Source of the DNA: Allodiplogaster sudhausi
Lineage: Eukaryota > Nematoda > Chromadorea > Rhabditida > Diplogasteridae
DNA length: 64,000 bases
Reading direction: 5' to 3'
Assembly: GCA_945643635.1 (NCBI GenBank)
Contig: CALZFC010000053.1
Span: forward strand, 62,001 to 126,000
A program made the position numbers and the translations under genes. The number at the start of each line of letters is the position of its first letter. The stretch's first letter is position 1. Shown here in pieces: positions 21,401-31,489 of the stretch. The notes beneath the pieces were generated by a model. The model ran no database searches. It saw nothing but the letters and a program-made list of their open reading frames with translations, and was not told the origin of the DNA.

Positions 21401-22288
21401 GAAAAAGTCGAGAAGTTCTTCAAAGAGAACGCCAAGATTGACCATGGCCGTCTCTATGCTCGATACTTCCTCACTGACGAGAAGAGCCAAGTCTCGTCGA
21501 ACTACAACCTCTGCTGGGTCCGTCTGAAAACAACATTGAAGAAGTTGCATGAGACAAACATGCTCGAGCAGTACAGCGCAGCCATCCAGTCATACCTGGA
21601 CAGCGGACAAATCGAGAAAGTGTCTCTGGACCAATCAGACGGCCCGATCCACTGTTACCTTCCACATCACGGCGTCTTGAGGCCAGACAAGCCGAACAAG
21701 CCCGTAAGAATCGTGTTTGATGCCTCAGCAGCAGAGAAGGGCGCGAAGTCGCTGAACTCTGTCATGCCGCCAGGCAAGTCACTGATAGAGGAGATCCCCT
21801 CCATGATGATCAGAATCCGTCAGATGAACTCATACATTGCCTGTGACATCGAGGCCGCCTTCTTGCAAGTGAGACTGTACCCTGATCAGCGAGACATGCT
21901 GAGGTTCTTGTGGTTGAAGGACCCAGGGAAACCCCTCTCACAGCAGAATATCGAAGTCTTCCGATTCACTTCAGCTCCATTCGGAGCAACACAATCACCG
22001 TATCTTCTGGCTGCCACCATCCAAGCAGTGATTGAGTTGGAGAGCAAGAGATCCGACTTGTCAGTCCTCGAACTTCACGTACTTCACCAGCTAGCGGCGA
22101 ACAGCTACGTGGATAACCTCTTCATAGATGCGGATGGATTTGACAAGAAAAAGATATACATCTATCTCAAGCAGATCTTCGCTCAGAATGGAATGAACGT
22201 CAGAGAATTCACGTCTGACGACGAGAACTTCCAGAACTCCCTGCCTGAAGCCGACCGCGGAACGTTCGGCGAGCAGAAGTTGCTCTGA
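18452..22288 (+). CDS. BEL/Pao gag-protease-reverse transcriptase ORF
   Basis: Long frame of 1278 codons. Residues about 180-330 are acidic and helical. Residues about 435-530 (LPPMTLPTFNGKLKEYDEFA, TKMSYLKNCLKGDA) match the DUF1759-type BEL Gag capsid domain. About 630-760 is an Arg/Gly/Gln-rich region in the place of the usual zinc knuckles. The aspartic protease motif VMLDTGSTVSLVS is at about 790. RT begins near 1060 (HCYLPHHGVLRPDKPNKPVR) with IACDIEAAFLQVRL and, at about 1218, SYVDNLF; the usual fourth palm residue D is N here. A TGA at 22,286-22,288 interrupts RT before RNase H and is identical in the minus-strand copy. Protein class is firm; activity is unlikely. Confidence 0.9.
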   Translation: MNYPDAESSQAPSLLNRIRPSGVKFRKNNQQALANLPQAATFSHGASSTALSSERRGNVASNQRGTDLLNRPLTSDNVDTSNNFNEQTSLPERRTSISEQQNNDSDAPPQGDNGPLSGTDPFMGRPSSAQGFENSGRQERDERATYSSLSNIFSDTMMNRIQPSTAMIPSENLEGWDGWDNFMENSDEDDEEDEEDEIRSVDLEELEGKYGSIITLLRTHSSTIKICCSKTAEFTSSHLTRLSKYGTNKLRSVESKALSLLETIRKSFDSYEQQCTHFQAVRNLPRKHPERIYAEKLSDAFIDECPDYKDFSLLNREVSRYIDELTNFLHAVSESITMKEEERSIQEGPSHKLGRLCRLPVDNQEQSRMGGGLPSTSLQLTNVELQNGQRRTPGLQEEQQRQPQVVAAPRSEWNGVPQQPPPPVGVVPNTNFYRLPDLPPMTLPTFNGKLKEYDEFASAFTEAVDRRLDLSEQTKMSYLKNCLKGDALTVLYGISWTLENYALAKQELHRRFKGSSMLLPSLHRELEAMPIGQVRVDDQLRSLYKIRSIVRRMADYCDVRYQPLLQEKILERFAEPTLKKVFKWKHQHRDFSGNPTMPTTEEILTKVEEVLRCEEFSLAQMSSLSVKQSGPQQQRSNQNFSRHGENKEYRQSGHGRHQNSFSQKTYEGQRAENKERRHGGYGRPQQPYSQRANDYQGGNKGFQPTGGNAQPMQQNSFPQKSNGNDGRNKNQQRREKVHTTQAEEKESEGGRAITGPAVLFSDNKQKNASRLLTASVSVLRGRKKKPVKSRVMLDTGSTVSLVSRSFVEKNDIKPTGSKKLSILGVGGHYKGEEEYDIVRLCLRHHKKGVKTVVNALVFDNPIPPVDNPELSEDFVAKNNIRLADRSPKSTQPEILLSLSATLDVLDFSNPIVLPSGLRLLASRFGHVIGSASVQEMPDDSESIFLANARLDQLHEDVKEYFEVETAAAADDARPERVLRAQQDEKVEKFFKENAKIDHGRLYARYFLTDEKSQVSSNYNLCWVRLKTTLKKLHETNMLEQYSAAIQSYLDSGQIEKVSLDQSDGPIHCYLPHHGVLRPDKPNKPVRIVFDASAAEKGAKSLNSVMPPGKSLIEEIPSMMIRIRQMNSYIACDIEAAFLQVRLYPDQRDMLRFLWLKDPGKPLSQQNIEVFRFTSAPFGATQSPYLLAATIQAVIELESKRSDLSVLELHVLHQLAANSYVDNLFIDADGFDKKKIYIYLKQIFAQNGMNVREFTSDDENFQNSLPEADRGTFGEQKLL

Positions 22289-23860
22289 CTGAGATGGAAC
22301 CAGTCCGAAGATCTCATCATGCTCACTGGAGAATCCAAAGCGGATCATCTCAACAAGCCTGTGACCAAGAGAAAGGCTTTGAGCGAGATGGCAAGTCATT
22401 ACGACCCGTGCGGATACATGTCTCCAGTCGTTTTGCCTCTTAAGAGGTACATCCAACAACTTTGGTCACTTTCCGTCCACTGGGACGAGAAACTCGAAGA
22501 GAAGTTGGCCATGGAATGGTTGAAACTATCTTCAGAGATGCGCTCCTTCTAGTGGACCATCCCAAGGCAGTTACCAGCAGAAGAAGTCGTATGCCTCGTG
22601 GCCTTCGCAGATGCCTCCGCATACGCTCATGCTACTTGTCTCTACTGGACTACTTCTCACTCTGCTTCCTTGCTACTTGCCAAGACGAAGGTCGCCCACG
22701 AAAGGATCCTCCTACCATTCCTAAGATGGAGCTGAATGCGATCGTCATGGCTAGCAGAATCATCCTGTACACGTGCAAAAGTCTGGCCAAGTCAGCCAAG
22801 ACTCAGAACTGCAACGTCATGCTCATGTCAGACAGCATGATTGCACTGGCTTGGACTCTGAACGACAAGTCCAATGCTACTGTCTTCGTCAAGAATCGAG
22901 TCTGCGAGATCACCAAGATTCTCAAAGAAGCCGTCTCTCTCCTCACCAAGCCCTCGCATATACCGACTTTGCTAATTCAGCACGTCGCCTCAGGCGACAA
23001 CCCGGCTGACATCGCCAGTCGAGGAGGTGAAGCGAAGGAACTTGCATCTACAAGGTGCCTGTGGTGGCAAGAGCTGGACTGGTTGCCACAGCGACTCCCA
23101 GCAATCATCCAAGGAGAGCAGCCCAAGTTCAAACTGGATATCATCAAGAACGTCGAAGAATCAGTCGTGCTCACCAGAACTTCGCACGAGCCCGCCTTCT
23201 CTCTCAACGACGTCATCGACACTTCACAGTTCTCCAGCTGGCCAACCCTTCGTCAGGTCACCGCTCTTGTCCTCAGATTCGTCGAAAAGATGAAAGCCAA
23301 GATAAAGGGTGAAATCGTCGAATTCCAGTCAGAACGGCCATCGAAAGCGGAACTGGAGAAGGCGGAAAACACTCTTCTGCGACTGTACCAGAAGTCACAG
23401 CAAGCGCTCATCACTTGCCCTGGAAACGCCATGCTGAAGCTCTTCAGAGACAAGAACGGAATTTGGCGCTGTGGCCACACTCGACTCGAACTCGCAGATC
23501 TCCCAGAATCTGCCAGACATCCGATCTTCCTTCCAACGAAGAAAGAAATTCCCCATCTCATCAAACTAATCGTCACCGAGTTTCATCTCAAACAGATGCA
23601 TGCCGGAGTGCAGCATACTCTGAATCAGCTGCGCATGAAGTACTGGCTGCCAAAAGGAGCAGCTAGAATTCGCCACATCCTCTATCCCTGCATTTTTTGT
23701 CGTCGACTGAACGCGAGACCCTTCAAGTACCCGGACCCGCCACAACTTCCAAGGAATCGAGTCCACTTCATTCGTCCCTTCTTGGAAATCGGGCTGGACT
23801 TCGCTGGTCCCCTGTCAGTAAGAGGACCTGAACAGGTGGAGAAGGCGTATTTCCTCCTCC
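22289..23860 (+). pseudogene. BEL RNase H and integrase N-terminal region, truncated
   Basis: The same frame continues after the TGA (LRWNQSEDLIMLTGES) to a TAG at 22,550-22,552 and on through VCLVAFADASAYAHATCLYW. A one-base shift near 22,700 is then needed to reach PPTIPKMELNAIVM and the RNase H and integrase zinc region. The coding match ends at AYFLL (about 23,858), where the sequence switches to unrelated DNA, so the DDE core is missing. All three interruptions are shared with the minus copy. Confidence 0.85.
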
Positions 23861-24390
23861 GAATCTGCTCAGCTATTGAACATGCGTCATAAGGTCTCGT
23901 TTATCAATTTCCGTTATCAATGATACAATCTCTATTTTTATTATTTGGGGATGTGGGTAGAGACAAAATAATGGTACAGGAGAAATTTTATTGAAAAATA
24001 TAAGAAATGCAATTTTTTATAAGGGAAAACTGATAACTTCTTATCAAGTGATAAGAAATTATCGATTTTTTAACAGTAACATCCGTTCTCTAAAAGCAAA
24101 CTAACGTACCATTTAAAATATTTTACTCTTTCCTAGGAAAATAGTTATTACCGAGGATGCATTTGGACCCCTCCGACCCCTCCGACCCCTCCTTGGTACC
24201 AAGATCCTGGGCGGGACTGTACATACATAATTCCACAACTGGGTGGAAAGATTGTAAATAATATGAACATCCAAGCAAACTTCGGACTTCAAATATTAGA
24301 ACATAATTTTTTATGCCCTATACTAACATTTAAATAGAAGGGCAAAGAAGACGATTCTTGCTATTTTTTAGTTGACACCATAATGACCGG
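23861..24390. other. Intergenic stretch with a short CCGACCCCT repeat
   Basis: AT-rich sequence without a recognised gene. At about 24,168-24,202 a 9-bp word (CTCCGACCC phase) repeats three times. Confidence 0.6.
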
Positions 24391-24549
24391 TTGAGTTGAA
24401 TGCTTTCTGTCTACGTCTCGTTTTTATTCTATTTCTGTGTTACTCTCTGTCTCTTTTTCTCTCTCTCTCTCTCCCTCTCTCTCTCTTTCTCTCTTCTCAC
24501 AATCAGTTATACTTGTATGTTATCTACATACATACATACTATAAGCCTG

Positions 24550-25630
24550 TGTTAATTTTGGATAAAGGCTGGAAAATATTTTGATGCTTTGATGTAGAAA
24601 ATCTTTTTCATGTTAGTCAATGATGAATCAGGAACGCAGGATGACTTCATTAAAGCTCGAATGATAGCTGACGTGCGATTAATTGTGCAAGAAAAAAGTG
24701 AAATGACTTTCTGTGAAGTTCGAGCGAGCTCAGGATCAACTTCACAACAAACGTTCATCGATTCTTTTTTGTCAAACTTTTTGTTCTTCTCTGGATTAAC
24801 TTCGCTTGAAGAAGAATTACACAGAAATAGAGAGAAGATTAAAGAATAAATATAAAAAAGTATGATTGGAGAACGAATGTGGAAAGAACAACAAGACCAA
24901 GAAAGAGAGCAGTAGTGAACCGTTTTTGACCCAGGGAGTTCCCAATCAGTGAAAAATAGGTGGCCAGGTCGCTACGTTCTTTTCCTCTCTCTTTCTGTCT
25001 CTTTCTCTCACTGGCACTATCTGTTCGATTCTATGTTTTCTATGATTCTATTTGTCTCTCTCCAGCGCTTTCCCTCTTCTCCTCTTCCACTTGCACTCTG
25101 CGTCTCTCTCTCTCTCTCTCTGCTCATCCATGGGCCAGGTCGCTCTTCATTCGCATCGCCTTCCCTGCCCATCACCTGGTCTGCTCCTCTCTTACACAGA
25201 GCCCTCTTCTACAACATTCTTCTTCTCGCATACATCGAGAACCAAAAAGGAAAAGAAAAATCGAAGGTGGTAAGTCGAGCTGTTTTTTTTATATTATTAT
25301 TATGTGTCCATCGATATTCATGCAACCTACTATGTACCTACATGTGGAATAAATTCCTAATGAAATTGTCTACTTTGTTTAGTCTTTAGTGGTAGACAAA
25401 AATGCTAAAAGTAGTATTTTTTTAGCTAAAGTATTGTTTTTCCAATGATAAAGTATTTTCATAACGATGCAGTTGAGATCTAAATATGCACGAAGGAGGC
25501 AGAGAGGGCAGCAGCCCTGGCAAAATCTATCAATCGGAAAGCATCCATGGTAGTCTAGCAGCCAGGATGGGCGAGTACTTCGATCAGCCTGACCTCTGAA
25601 AGTCGAGAATGGAGCAAATTAAGGCAATGC
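24550..25630 (+). repeat. Tandem unit a (interrupted by transposons)
   Basis: Landmarks shared with the later units: GGATAAAGGCTGGAAAATAT near 24,558, CAGGATGACTTCATTAAA near 24,638, a GTAGTGAACCG leader near 24,912, CT-rich tracts (24,450-24,497; 25,100-25,125), the conserved core GCCAGGTCGCTCTTCATTCG (from 25,134) to TTCTTCTCGCATACATCGAG (25,221-25,240), a GGTGGTAAGTC donor near 25,267, and TGTCTACTTTGTTTAGTCTT near 25,369. Its remainder continues at 29,959-29,999 and 32,212-32,400 beyond two inserted elements. Function unknown. Confidence 0.75.
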
Positions 25631-25638
25631 CAGGCAAC
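25631..25638. repeat. Target-site duplication, left (CAGGCAAC)
   Basis: CAGGCAAC here is repeated at 29,951-29,958, directly flanking the GGCGCTAGG / CCTAGCGCC termini. Confidence 0.85.
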
Positions 25639-25648
25639 GGCGCTAGGT

Positions 25649-25815
25649 CGTATGAGAACCGCCGGATGAGAACACCCCGGATGAGAACTTTGGCCGGTCG
25701 GATAAGAACCGACCGAGATGAGAACCAAGCAGATGAGAACCAAGTAGATGAGAACCAAGCAGATGAGAACCGACCGCGATAAAAATTCGCCCTGATCAGA
25801 GGATCTGTCCCTGAT
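25649..25815. repeat. Terminal array of GATGAGAACC boxes
   Basis: Just inside the terminus, GGATGAGAACC or AGATGAGAACC recurs at 14-20-bp spacing, for example three times around 25,730-25,770 (GATGAGAACCAAGCA). The mirror array is at 29,800-29,945. Dense subterminal motif arrays of this kind are often transposase binding sites; that role is inferred. Confidence 0.7.
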
Positions 25816-26715
25816 GAGAACCTAGCGGAAAAAGTCATTTCTAGGTTCTACCCGTATGAGAACCTAGCGGGAAAAGTCATTTCTAGGTTCGACCCGTATG
25901 AGAACCTAGCGGGAAAAGTCATTTCAAGGTTCGACCCGGATGAGAACCTAGCGGGAAAAGTCATTTCTGGGTTCTACCCGGATGAGAACCTAGCGGGAAA
26001 AGTCATTTCTAGGTTCTACCCGGAGGAGAACCTAGCGGGAAAAGTCATTTCAAGGTTCGACCCGGATGAGAACCTAGCGGGAAAAGTCATTTCTAGGTTC
26101 GACCCGGATGAGAACCTAGCGGGAAAAGTCATTTAAAGGTTCGACCCGGATGAGAACCAAGCGGGAAAAGTCATTTCTAGGTTCTACCCGGATGAGAACC
26201 TAGCGGGAAAGGTCATTTCTAAGTTCTTCCCGGATGAGAACCTGTCGAAAAATGTCATTTCTAGGTTCGAGCCGGATGAGAACCTAGCGGAAAAAGTCAT
26301 TTCTAGGTTCAAGCCGGATGAGAACCTAGCGTGAAAAGTCATTTCAAGGTTCGACCCGGATGAGAACCAAGCGGGAAAAGTCATTTCTAGGTTCTACCCG
26401 GATGAGAACCTGGCGAAAAATGTCATTTCTAGGTTCGAGCCGGATGAGAACCTAGCGGAAAAAGTCATTTCTAGGTTCAAGCCGGATGAGAACCTAGCGG
26501 GAAAAGTCATTTCAAGGTTCGACCCTAATGAGAACCAAGCGGGAAAAGTCATTTCAAGGTTCGACCCGGATGAGAACCAAGCGGGAAAAGTCATTTCAAG
26601 GTTCGACCCGGATGAGAACCAAGCTTAAAAGTCATTTCTAGGTTCTACCCGGATGAGAACCTAGCGGGAAAAGTAATTTCTAGGTTCAAGCCGGATGAGA
26701 ACCTAGCGGGAAAAC
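25816..26715. repeat. 42-bp minisatellite array, MULE left arm
   Basis: About 21 units with consensus parts CCGGATGAGAACCTAGCGGG, AAAAGTCATTTCTAGGTTCG and AC. Neighbouring units differ by a few bases. Because 42 is a multiple of three, false open frames run through it in several frames. Confidence 0.95.
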
Positions 26716-27003
26716 AATGTTTTTTTCTAGCATTTCGTGAGTGAAATCTGTCTCTGAGCACTTTCAGTTAGGTCCAGTTGTCTTGGAATGATAATATTGC
26801 TGTTTCGAAATGTTGATGCATTTGATTGCTGGTTTATCGTATCCCGGGAGTGCAATTTTTTAAGATAACGAGTTCAAATTCACTTCAGTGTTCAGGCACA
26901 TAACATATCTGATAAGATTAATTGATTGTTTTGAATTAGTCTTTAAATAAATGCAAATCATTTGCTTTATAAAGCAGCAGTTGCTCGGCGTGAGCTGGCG
27001 CGC

Positions 27004-29160
27004 ATGGCTCAAACAACACTGTTGAAACAACATGAAGCAATCGTCCTGTCAAAGGCTGGCCTTACTGCGGAGGCACTTGAAGTGATAGGTAAGGAGCGTT
27101 ACAGATAATACTTTTATACATATTTTGTTGTGATATGATTCACATTCTGATGGGGAAAAAACTCTGCAAAAGTCTTTCCCGTTTTCATTCAGACTATTAG
27201 CTGCACATGACTGTGATAATTGCCATTGAAGGAACTGATGAGGCGTTGCGTAAGTGCTATAAAAGAGCCAGACCGTGCGACCAAGACGAATTGCTGGCCG
27301 ATACTTCTCCATTTTCTTTCTTTGGGAAATTCGCGCGCACATTTGGTCAGTTTCATCCTTTGTTTTACTTTCTTTATAGTATTTGTCTTTGCTCGCTTTT
27401 ATTTTAGTGCTCGACTTCTTAAAAAAATGATTGGCTCATTTTGTCGTTAGTTGGAAACCCTTTGTGGTTTTGGAGGTGAAAGAATGCTTCTTCATGACTC
27501 TGGGCCATCAGAGTAGTATTCGCATCTGATCACCAGTTGCGAATGCTCTCTAATTCAAACGAAGTAAACTTATTTTTCTTTTCTGAAACCATTTTTCTTC
27601 TTTTACACCCTTGTTAACAAAAGCTTTAAAAAATACAGTTATATTCGTTACGTGCTCATAATTAAATGATTATGCCATCCTCAGATATCCATCGATGCAA
27701 CATTCGAGGCTGCTCCTGAGGGATTCGATCTCGTATGGACAATTCACTGCCGAGTAAAAAACTATCATTCTATTGACAGATATATTTTTGCTTTTTTTTA
27801 TAAGTTAACAATTTTTTTTAAGAATCTAGACAAGTTTTTCCTTTCCGTGGTGGTCTTCATGAATGGAAACCGAGCTGGGTTGTTTCCAACGGCCGAGTAC
27901 GAGCGAGTGATTGCCAAGTTAAGGCAAGAACCGTCTCTTCGCAACTGGAGTGTCTCGCGAATCTTCTCGGGTTGGTAAAATAGTCAAATGGATTATTTTA
28001 GTCTTTTCACTTATACTTCACAGTCCAACAAAAGTGACAGCTGCGATTTTCAGACTATGAGATTGCTCCACGGTCAGCGTTCATGTTGCATTTTCCTACC
28101 GTCGAGTTCAACCTCTGCTTTTTCCATAAGAGTCAAAATCTCCGCAAGAAGGCAGCATCGTTGCATCTGCTTACCCGCTTGGTATTATGTTAATAACTGC
28201 TACTCTGTGAAATCTCACGTGGGTGTTTTAATTGCTTCTCTCCTCGTTTATTCTAGATCGGCCCTCTGCTAACTTGCTATAAGCGACTCCTTGTTCTTCC
28301 GCTGCTCCCGCCATACTTGATACCGGACGCGTTCGATGCAATCAAGGCGGACTCACCGACGAGTGCAGATGGTTATAATTTCAGTGCATTCCATAGATTG
28401 TTAAAAGACGGCCGTTCGAGACAAACTTTATTTCAATTTTAAATTGATATTTGCAGGCCTTCTCGAGTACCAAGAGCGGACGTATATCGGTCGACAAGGC
28501 ACAGCAAGGTACTTATACTCATACTCTTGTTTCCCAACTTGCGTATGCGCAAACTAAACGTGTACGAGGATACTATCAGGTTCCCTCCTGAGTCGTGGAG
28601 TATCTACAGCGCGACAATGAACGGAGATCCTCGGTGCAACAACAGCAAAGAGTCATTCCATCTCCAATTCGGAGTAAGTTAACTTTATGACTCAAAATTT
28701 TTGGCTAATTCATGAGGGACCGGTCGTACCCCCTTACCCTTTTGGAACATGCGCTAAATTCAGCACTTATCCTAAATGAAATTATATGCGACAAGATAGG
28801 TTTTTTTCCAGGCTGTAGCCCGCAGCGATTTGTCACGAGGAATGAGGGTGCGACCATCCAGAGCTGTATACGCCGTTCAAGTTGAGGAGGAAAAAGTTCG
28901 ACAAGATGCCGCTGCTCCCCACAATGTCGCCGGTGTCCGTGGTAGGCAAATATTCATTGTGTTGAAGGACACAAGTATTAGCCATACCGAAAACTTTATG
29001 AGGATGCCAAACATTTCTATCTAAGTAAAGTTTGTGCTCTTAAGGTGCACGCAAATCTGCGGAGTCGGAAAAGAACAAGAAGCTAAAGCGAGTACTCTGC
29101 ACTCCCTTTACCAGCTTTCTGTCCATCTTGGACCAGCTCAGTTCTGTGATGAGAAGATAA
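27004..29160 (+). CDS. MULE transposase (multi-exon)
   Basis: Exons follow one another on the plus strand. An N-terminal part (from ATG 27,004, MAQTTLLKQHEAIVLSKAGL) ends at GTAAGG, and an uncertain exon lies near 27,207-27,350. Then come about 27,684-27,760 (ISIDATFEAAPEGFDLVWTI, first catalytic D); 27,826-27,970 (VVFMNGNRAGLFPTAEYERV); 28,053-28,200 (DYEIAPRSAFMLHFPTVEFN, second D, and CFFHKSQNLRKKA, the MULE C-x2-H-type motif); 28,256-28,370; 28,458-28,510 (GLLEYQERTYIG); 28,560-28,672 (SWSIYSATMNGDPRCNNSKE); 28,811-28,943; and 29,046-29,160, ending in TAA. The order matches MULE transposases. Exon joints were not all checked for phase, and no N-terminal FLYWCH finger was identified. The protein would cut and reinsert this element and perhaps its short relative. 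Confidence 0.8.
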
Positions 29161-29512
29161 GTGTTCTGAGCTGGTGAAGTACTCATTTAATATATGCTCA
29201 GTTTTTCGAATATTAAATTGTCTTGAGCCACTAGTTAAATTGAATTGTTTTCTTATTTACTTACCATTAGTATTCTTTGTGATTTGATCTTGTGTATAAT
29301 TTCCTTATCAGATATGTTATGTGACTGAACACTGAAGTGAATTTGAACTCGTTATCTTAAAAAATTGCACTCCCGGGATACGATAAAAGAACAATCAAAT
29401 GCATCAACATTTCGAAACAGCAATATTATCATTCCAAGACAACTGGACCTAACTGAAAGTGCTCAGAGACAGATTTCACTCACGAAATGCTAGAAAAAAA
29501 ACATTGTTTTAT

Positions 29513-29945
29513 CGCTAGGTTCCCATCCGGCTTGAACCTAGAAATGACTTTTTCCGCTAGGTTCTCATCCGGCTTGAACCTAGAAATGACATTTTTCGCC
29601 AGGTTCTCATCCGGGTAGAACTTAGAAATGACTTTTCCCGCTAGGTTCTCATCCGGGTAGAACCTAGAAATGACTTTTCCCGCTAGGTTCTCATCCGGGT
29701 CGAACCTTGAAATGACTTTTCCCGCTAGGTTCTCATACGGGTAGAACCTAGAAATGACTTTTTTCCGCTAGGTTCTCATCAGGGACAGATCCTCTGATCA
29801 GGGCGAATTTTTATCACGGTCGGTTCTCATCTGCTAGGTTCTCATCTACTTGGTTCTCATCTGCTTGGTTCTCCGGTCGGTTCTTATCCGACCGGCCAAA
29901 GTTCTCATCCGGGGTGTTCTCATCCGGCGGTTCTCATACGACCTA
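29513..29945. repeat. Minisatellite array, MULE right arm
   Basis: Reverse-complement counterpart of the left arrays: 6-7 units of the 42-bp repeat, then the short-period GGTTCTCATC boxes to the terminus. Confidence 0.95.
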
Positions 29946-29950
29946 GCGCC

Positions 29951-29958
29951 CAGGCAAC
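29951..29958. repeat. Target-site duplication, right (CAGGCAAC)
   Basis: Second copy of the flanking 8-mer of the MULE. Confidence 0.85.
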
Positions 29959-29990
29959 GTGTCCAAATAGAAGGATATGTATATATCAAG

Positions 29991-29999
29991 CCTTCGAAG
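29991..29999. repeat. Target-site duplication of the second element, left (CCTTCGAAG)
   Basis: The 9-mer CCTTCGAAG is repeated exactly at 32,203-32,211. Confidence 0.9.
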
Positions 30000-30259
30000 G
30001 GCGCTACGTCGTTTGAGAACCGGCGGATGAGAACACGTCGTATAAGAACCTTGACCGGCCGTTTGAGAACCGAGCACAAAGAGAATCTGCCGGATGAGAA
30101 CCGAGCGCGGATAATATTTTCATTCATACGCCGGATGAGAACCGAGCGTAGAGTGAATGCCCGGATGAGAACCGAGCGGAGAAGGTCTTTTTTTGGAATG
30201 GCCCGGATGAGAACCGAGCGGAATTTGGTAATTTTGGGAATGTGCCGGATGAGAACCGA

Positions 30260-30825
30260 GCGTAAAATGTAATTTTTAGAATTGTGCCGGATGAGAACCG
30301 AGCGGAAAAAGTCATTTTTTAAATTGTGCCAGATGAGAACCGAGCGTAAAATGTCATTTTTAGAATTGTGCCGGATGAGAACCGAGCGTAAAATGTCATT
30401 TTTAGAATTGTGCCGGATGAGAACCGAGCCTAAAATATCATTTTAAAATTGTGCCGGATGAGAACCGAGCGTAAAATGTCATTTTTAGAATTGTGCCGGA
30501 TGAGAACCGAGCGTAAAATGTCATTTTTAGAATTGTGCCGGATGAGAACCGAGCGGAAAATGTCATTTTTAGAATTGTGCCGGATGAGAACCTAGCGGAA
30601 AATATCATTTTTAGAATTGTGCCGGATGAGAACCGAGCGTAAAATGTCATTTTTAGAATTGTGCCGGATAAGAACCGAGCGGAAAATGTCATTTTTAGAA
30701 TTGTGCCGGATGAGAACCGAGCGGAAAATGTCATTTTTAGATTTGTGCCGGATGAGAAACGAGCGTAAAATGTCATTTTTAGAATTGTGCCGGATTAGAA
30801 CCGAGCGGAAAACGTTGTTTCTGTT
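30260..30825. repeat. 42-bp minisatellite array, second element left arm
   Basis: About 13 units with consensus parts GCCGGATGAGAACCGAGCGT, AAAATGTCATTTTTAGAATT and GT. It is a clear sister of the MULE array unit, with the CCGGATGAGAACC and GTCATTT blocks conserved. Confidence 0.95.
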
Positions 30826-31489
30826 AATGCTCATACTGTAATTCGTAATACTTATATGTGTTGTGGAATTATTTGTACAGCAGAAGAACAAGTGATTTCG
30901 GATACAAGGGAACGTAGGAATTATAATATCTGCACTATTATCTCGGAGTACATTTTTAACTCGGAGTAAATTTGAAGTATATATACCTTTATTTAACAAG
31001 TTCGTCTCTGGTTGCCCCCGCATTATAGCTACTTATCACCAAGGCTTCTCGGATCTCCACCCGCTGGTCTTCGTTCTTTATGTCCCAGAGAGGCTGAGAA
31101 CAGAGTTAAGCGAGAGAGACGGAAGAGTCCTGGGTGGCGAGGGAGAGAGAGAGAGAGAGGAGAGAGATGTCTTGTGGACTTGAGAGAGATACAACAAAGA
31201 GGTTGCTGGCGAGAGCCTCTTGTCTGGTGCTAGTGTGAGACACCACTTTGGTGAGAGGGAATCGTTTTGTAGCGAGGACAAATATGATTATTAAATATTA
31301 AATTCAATTTAATATAACTATAATTATTACAGTGGTTGCCTAATTCTTATTGAGGCTTATTATCAGGATATTTGTTTGACTGTTATATTCGGCTTGAAAA
31401 ATAAAACCAAATTTTGAGGAAAATTCTATTTAAAGCGAAGCGTAATTTGTTCATTGACGGATTGTTACTGTTGTTTGTGTTGATACCTG
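30826..31489. other. Central unique segment of the second element
   Basis: Non-repetitive 660 bp between the arms, with a GA-rich tract near 31,130-31,165. It is not related to the MULE transposase and no coding region is convincing. It could be captured host DNA. Confidence 0.6.

Larger units (their letters stand above)
25639..29950 (+). mobile_element. Mutator-like (MULE) DNA transposon with minisatellite inverted repeats
   Basis: A 4312-bp element. The termini are inverted: GGCGCTAGGTCGTATGAGAA at the left and its complement at the right. Inside them come short-period and then 42-bp tandem arrays in opposite orientation (left about 25,820-26,715; right about 29,513-29,790), then a 200-bp non-repetitive inverted segment (26,716-26,916 and 29,307-29,512). 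A spliced MULE transposase gene occupies the centre. An exact 8-bp duplication flanks it. Long inverted repeats and 8-11-bp duplications are typical of MULEs. The arrays differ in size (about 21 versus 6-7 units). It is inserted in tandem unit a. Confidence 0.9.

Noticed and set aside
22286..22288. Selenocysteine or programmed readthrough at the BEL TGA
   Set aside because: A TAG and a frameshift follow in the same gene in both copies, so general decay is the simpler reading. It is kept only as an alternative in the findings.
25816..26715. CRISPR-like regularly spaced repeat array
   Set aside because: The period is constant at 42 bp with no variable spacers: the whole unit repeats. It is mirrored at the other end of a transposon with a target-site duplication, and the genome is eukaryotic.
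26960..29160. Piwi/Argonaute or protease identity for the spliced gene inside the MULE
   Set aside because: The DATF, DYE...CFFHK and SWSIY...PRCNNSKESFH motifs in order match MULE transposases, and the gene lies between transposon ends.
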